Shown piece by piece: positions 27,647 through 28,312 of a stretch of DNA of 28,312 nucleotides. Origin of the DNA: a virus. The stretch lies in IMG/VR virus record IMGVR_UViG_3300008267_010527, positions 1 to 28,312 of that record. One strand, written 5' to 3'. Position 1 is the first letter of the stretch; the number at the start of each line of letters is the position of its first letter. Under the pieces are notes generated by a model, which was not told the DNA's origin, did no database searches, and saw nothing but the letters and a program-made list of their open reading frames with translations. Both the position numbers and the translations under genes were made by a program.

Positions 27647-28312
27647 TGTGCTTGTTCATGTTCGAGTTGGTCTAATCGGGCCTGTTGGTCCGGGCTAAAG
27701 TCTTGTTCTAATTGTACACTATCTTCTGTGTTGTCGTCAACAGTTTCGAACAAAGCATTGAACTGGCTGTGTGCGTTTTTGGCTTTCTTGCCTTTGAATC
27801 CACGTGTGCCCACAATGTCCATCCAGTAACGGTCGTAGTGTTCAATTATGGCCATGGCCTCAGCTCGATTGGGTGTGGCAAATATAGCATCCACAATGTC
27901 CTTGAATCGGGCATGATCACCATTTTGATTCCACATCATGGCTGGCCACGAACCTGAATCATACTCACGGTTGGCACGTTGTACAGCTTCGATATGCATC
28001 CAAACATTGTGCCCCATCAGCAGGGCATAGCTGAAACTATCCCACGACGTCTTGCCTTCCTTGCCAATCTTGTTGAGATCACCGGGCTTGTAGATACAAA
28101 TGTCTTTCATCTGTAACTGTTGACTGATTGGACTTTCATCAAAGTGATTGATCAAACCGTCGGCAATCACAGCAGGCCCAAACTGGCGTGTGTCTGCGGC
28201 ATACTTCTTGTCGTCTACAATGGGGCTCATACGATAGCACCATTTGTCGTTGTGTGGCAAATCAATATGATGATAAACTTGACCGTTGGCTGTGGCCAAG
28301 AACGGACTGGCA
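27643..28312 (-). CDS. Conserved phage protein, N-terminus cut by window edge
   Basis: The reading frame is open through the right edge (the visible part begins [20 protein letters not shown]), so the start is outside the window. Residues [20 protein letters not shown] and [20 protein letters not shown] look like conserved structural segments, and the end is acidic and Gln-rich ([15 protein letters not shown]), probably disordered. I do not recognise a named domain. Its neighbour across the DfrB-like gene (26931) is also a conserved unknown, and the three may form one functional unit. Confidence 0.75.
   Translation of the reverse strand, partial: ASPFLATANGQVYHHIDLPHNDKWCYRMSPIVDDKKYAADTRQFGPAVIADGLINHFDESPISQQLQMKDICIYKPGDLNKIGKEGKTSWDSFSYALLMGHNVWMHIEAVQRANREYDSGSWPAMMWNQNGDHARFKDIVDAIFATPNRAEAMAIIEHYDRYWMDIVGTRGFKGKKAKNAHSQFNALFETVDDNTEDSVQLEQDFSPDQQARLDQLEHEQAQ

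Noticed and set aside
1-28312. CRISPR arrays, insertion sequences, long tandem repeats, attachment site from a tRNA duplication
   Set aside because: None seen; no spaced repeats, transposase motifs or duplicated tRNA 3' ends were found on reading.

Overview
The window looks like an accessory and nucleotide-metabolism region of a tailed phage of the marine/freshwater T4-like type (large myovirus), not a bacterial chromosome. Every supported gene is on the minus strand. Genes are packed end to end, mostly with 4-base ATGA/GTGA stop-start overlaps. There is a T4 Rnh-type 5' nuclease, five tRNA genes with encoded CCA ends, a tmRNA, and many small proteins of the kind conserved only among such phages. 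No virion, replication or terminase gene falls inside the window, so the family assignment is an inference. An outer-membrane beta-barrel protein ending in Phe and good sigma70 promoters (TTGACA-17-TATAAT) point to a Gram-negative, probably proteobacterial, host.

Reading in the direction of transcription (right to left). 28312-24928: a partial phage protein, a 62-residue protein strongly resembling type II (R67/DfrB) dihydrofolate reductase, small conserved phage proteins, a SGNH-type protein and a PTPS-fold-like protein. 24924-20318: a translationally coupled run of a SGNH protein, a glycosyltransferase, a GalE-type epimerase, an amidinotransferase and a short DegT-type aminotransferase. 20292-18218: GTP cyclohydrolase I, an MBD4-like HhH-GPD DNA glycosylase, a damaged HIT gene, and then QueD behind its own promoter. 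18228-13441: a second coupled run (SDR, glycosyltransferase, C-methyltransferase, cupin isomerase, UDP-sugar dehydrogenase, epimerase). 13406-9549: phosphoribosyltransferase, methyltransferase, QueE, a second nucleotide-sugar dehydrogenase and small phage genes. 9552-7611: a cytidylyltransferase and two more SGNH proteins. 7602-4204: the Rnh-type nuclease, small unknowns and an AT-rich glycosyltransferase-like gene.

The left end (4200-1) is an RNA island. It holds a tRNA with CAT anticodon (probably Ile2), three tiny coupled ORFs, a circularly permuted two-piece tmRNA with tag ANASNDEVFALAA, an outer-membrane protein gene, a roughly 155-nt leader with an attenuator-like terminator in front of a 51-residue gene, a structured RNA with a possible pseudoknot, an initiator-like tRNA-Met, an FkbM methyltransferase, a gene of unknown function, a tRNA-Cys/Trp/Gly cluster and a partial metallophosphoesterase.

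Two themes stand out. FolE, QueD and QueE make 7-carboxy-7-deazaguanine, so this phage probably makes 7-deazaguanines for DNA or tRNA modification; QueC and an inserting transglycosylase are not recognised here. About a dozen sugar-nucleotide and glycosyl genes suggest synthesis of an elaborate glycan, including perhaps a guanidino sugar. The RNA genes have near-consensus sigma70 promoters, while several protein genes have CTAAATA/TATAAATA-like motifs like T4 late promoters.
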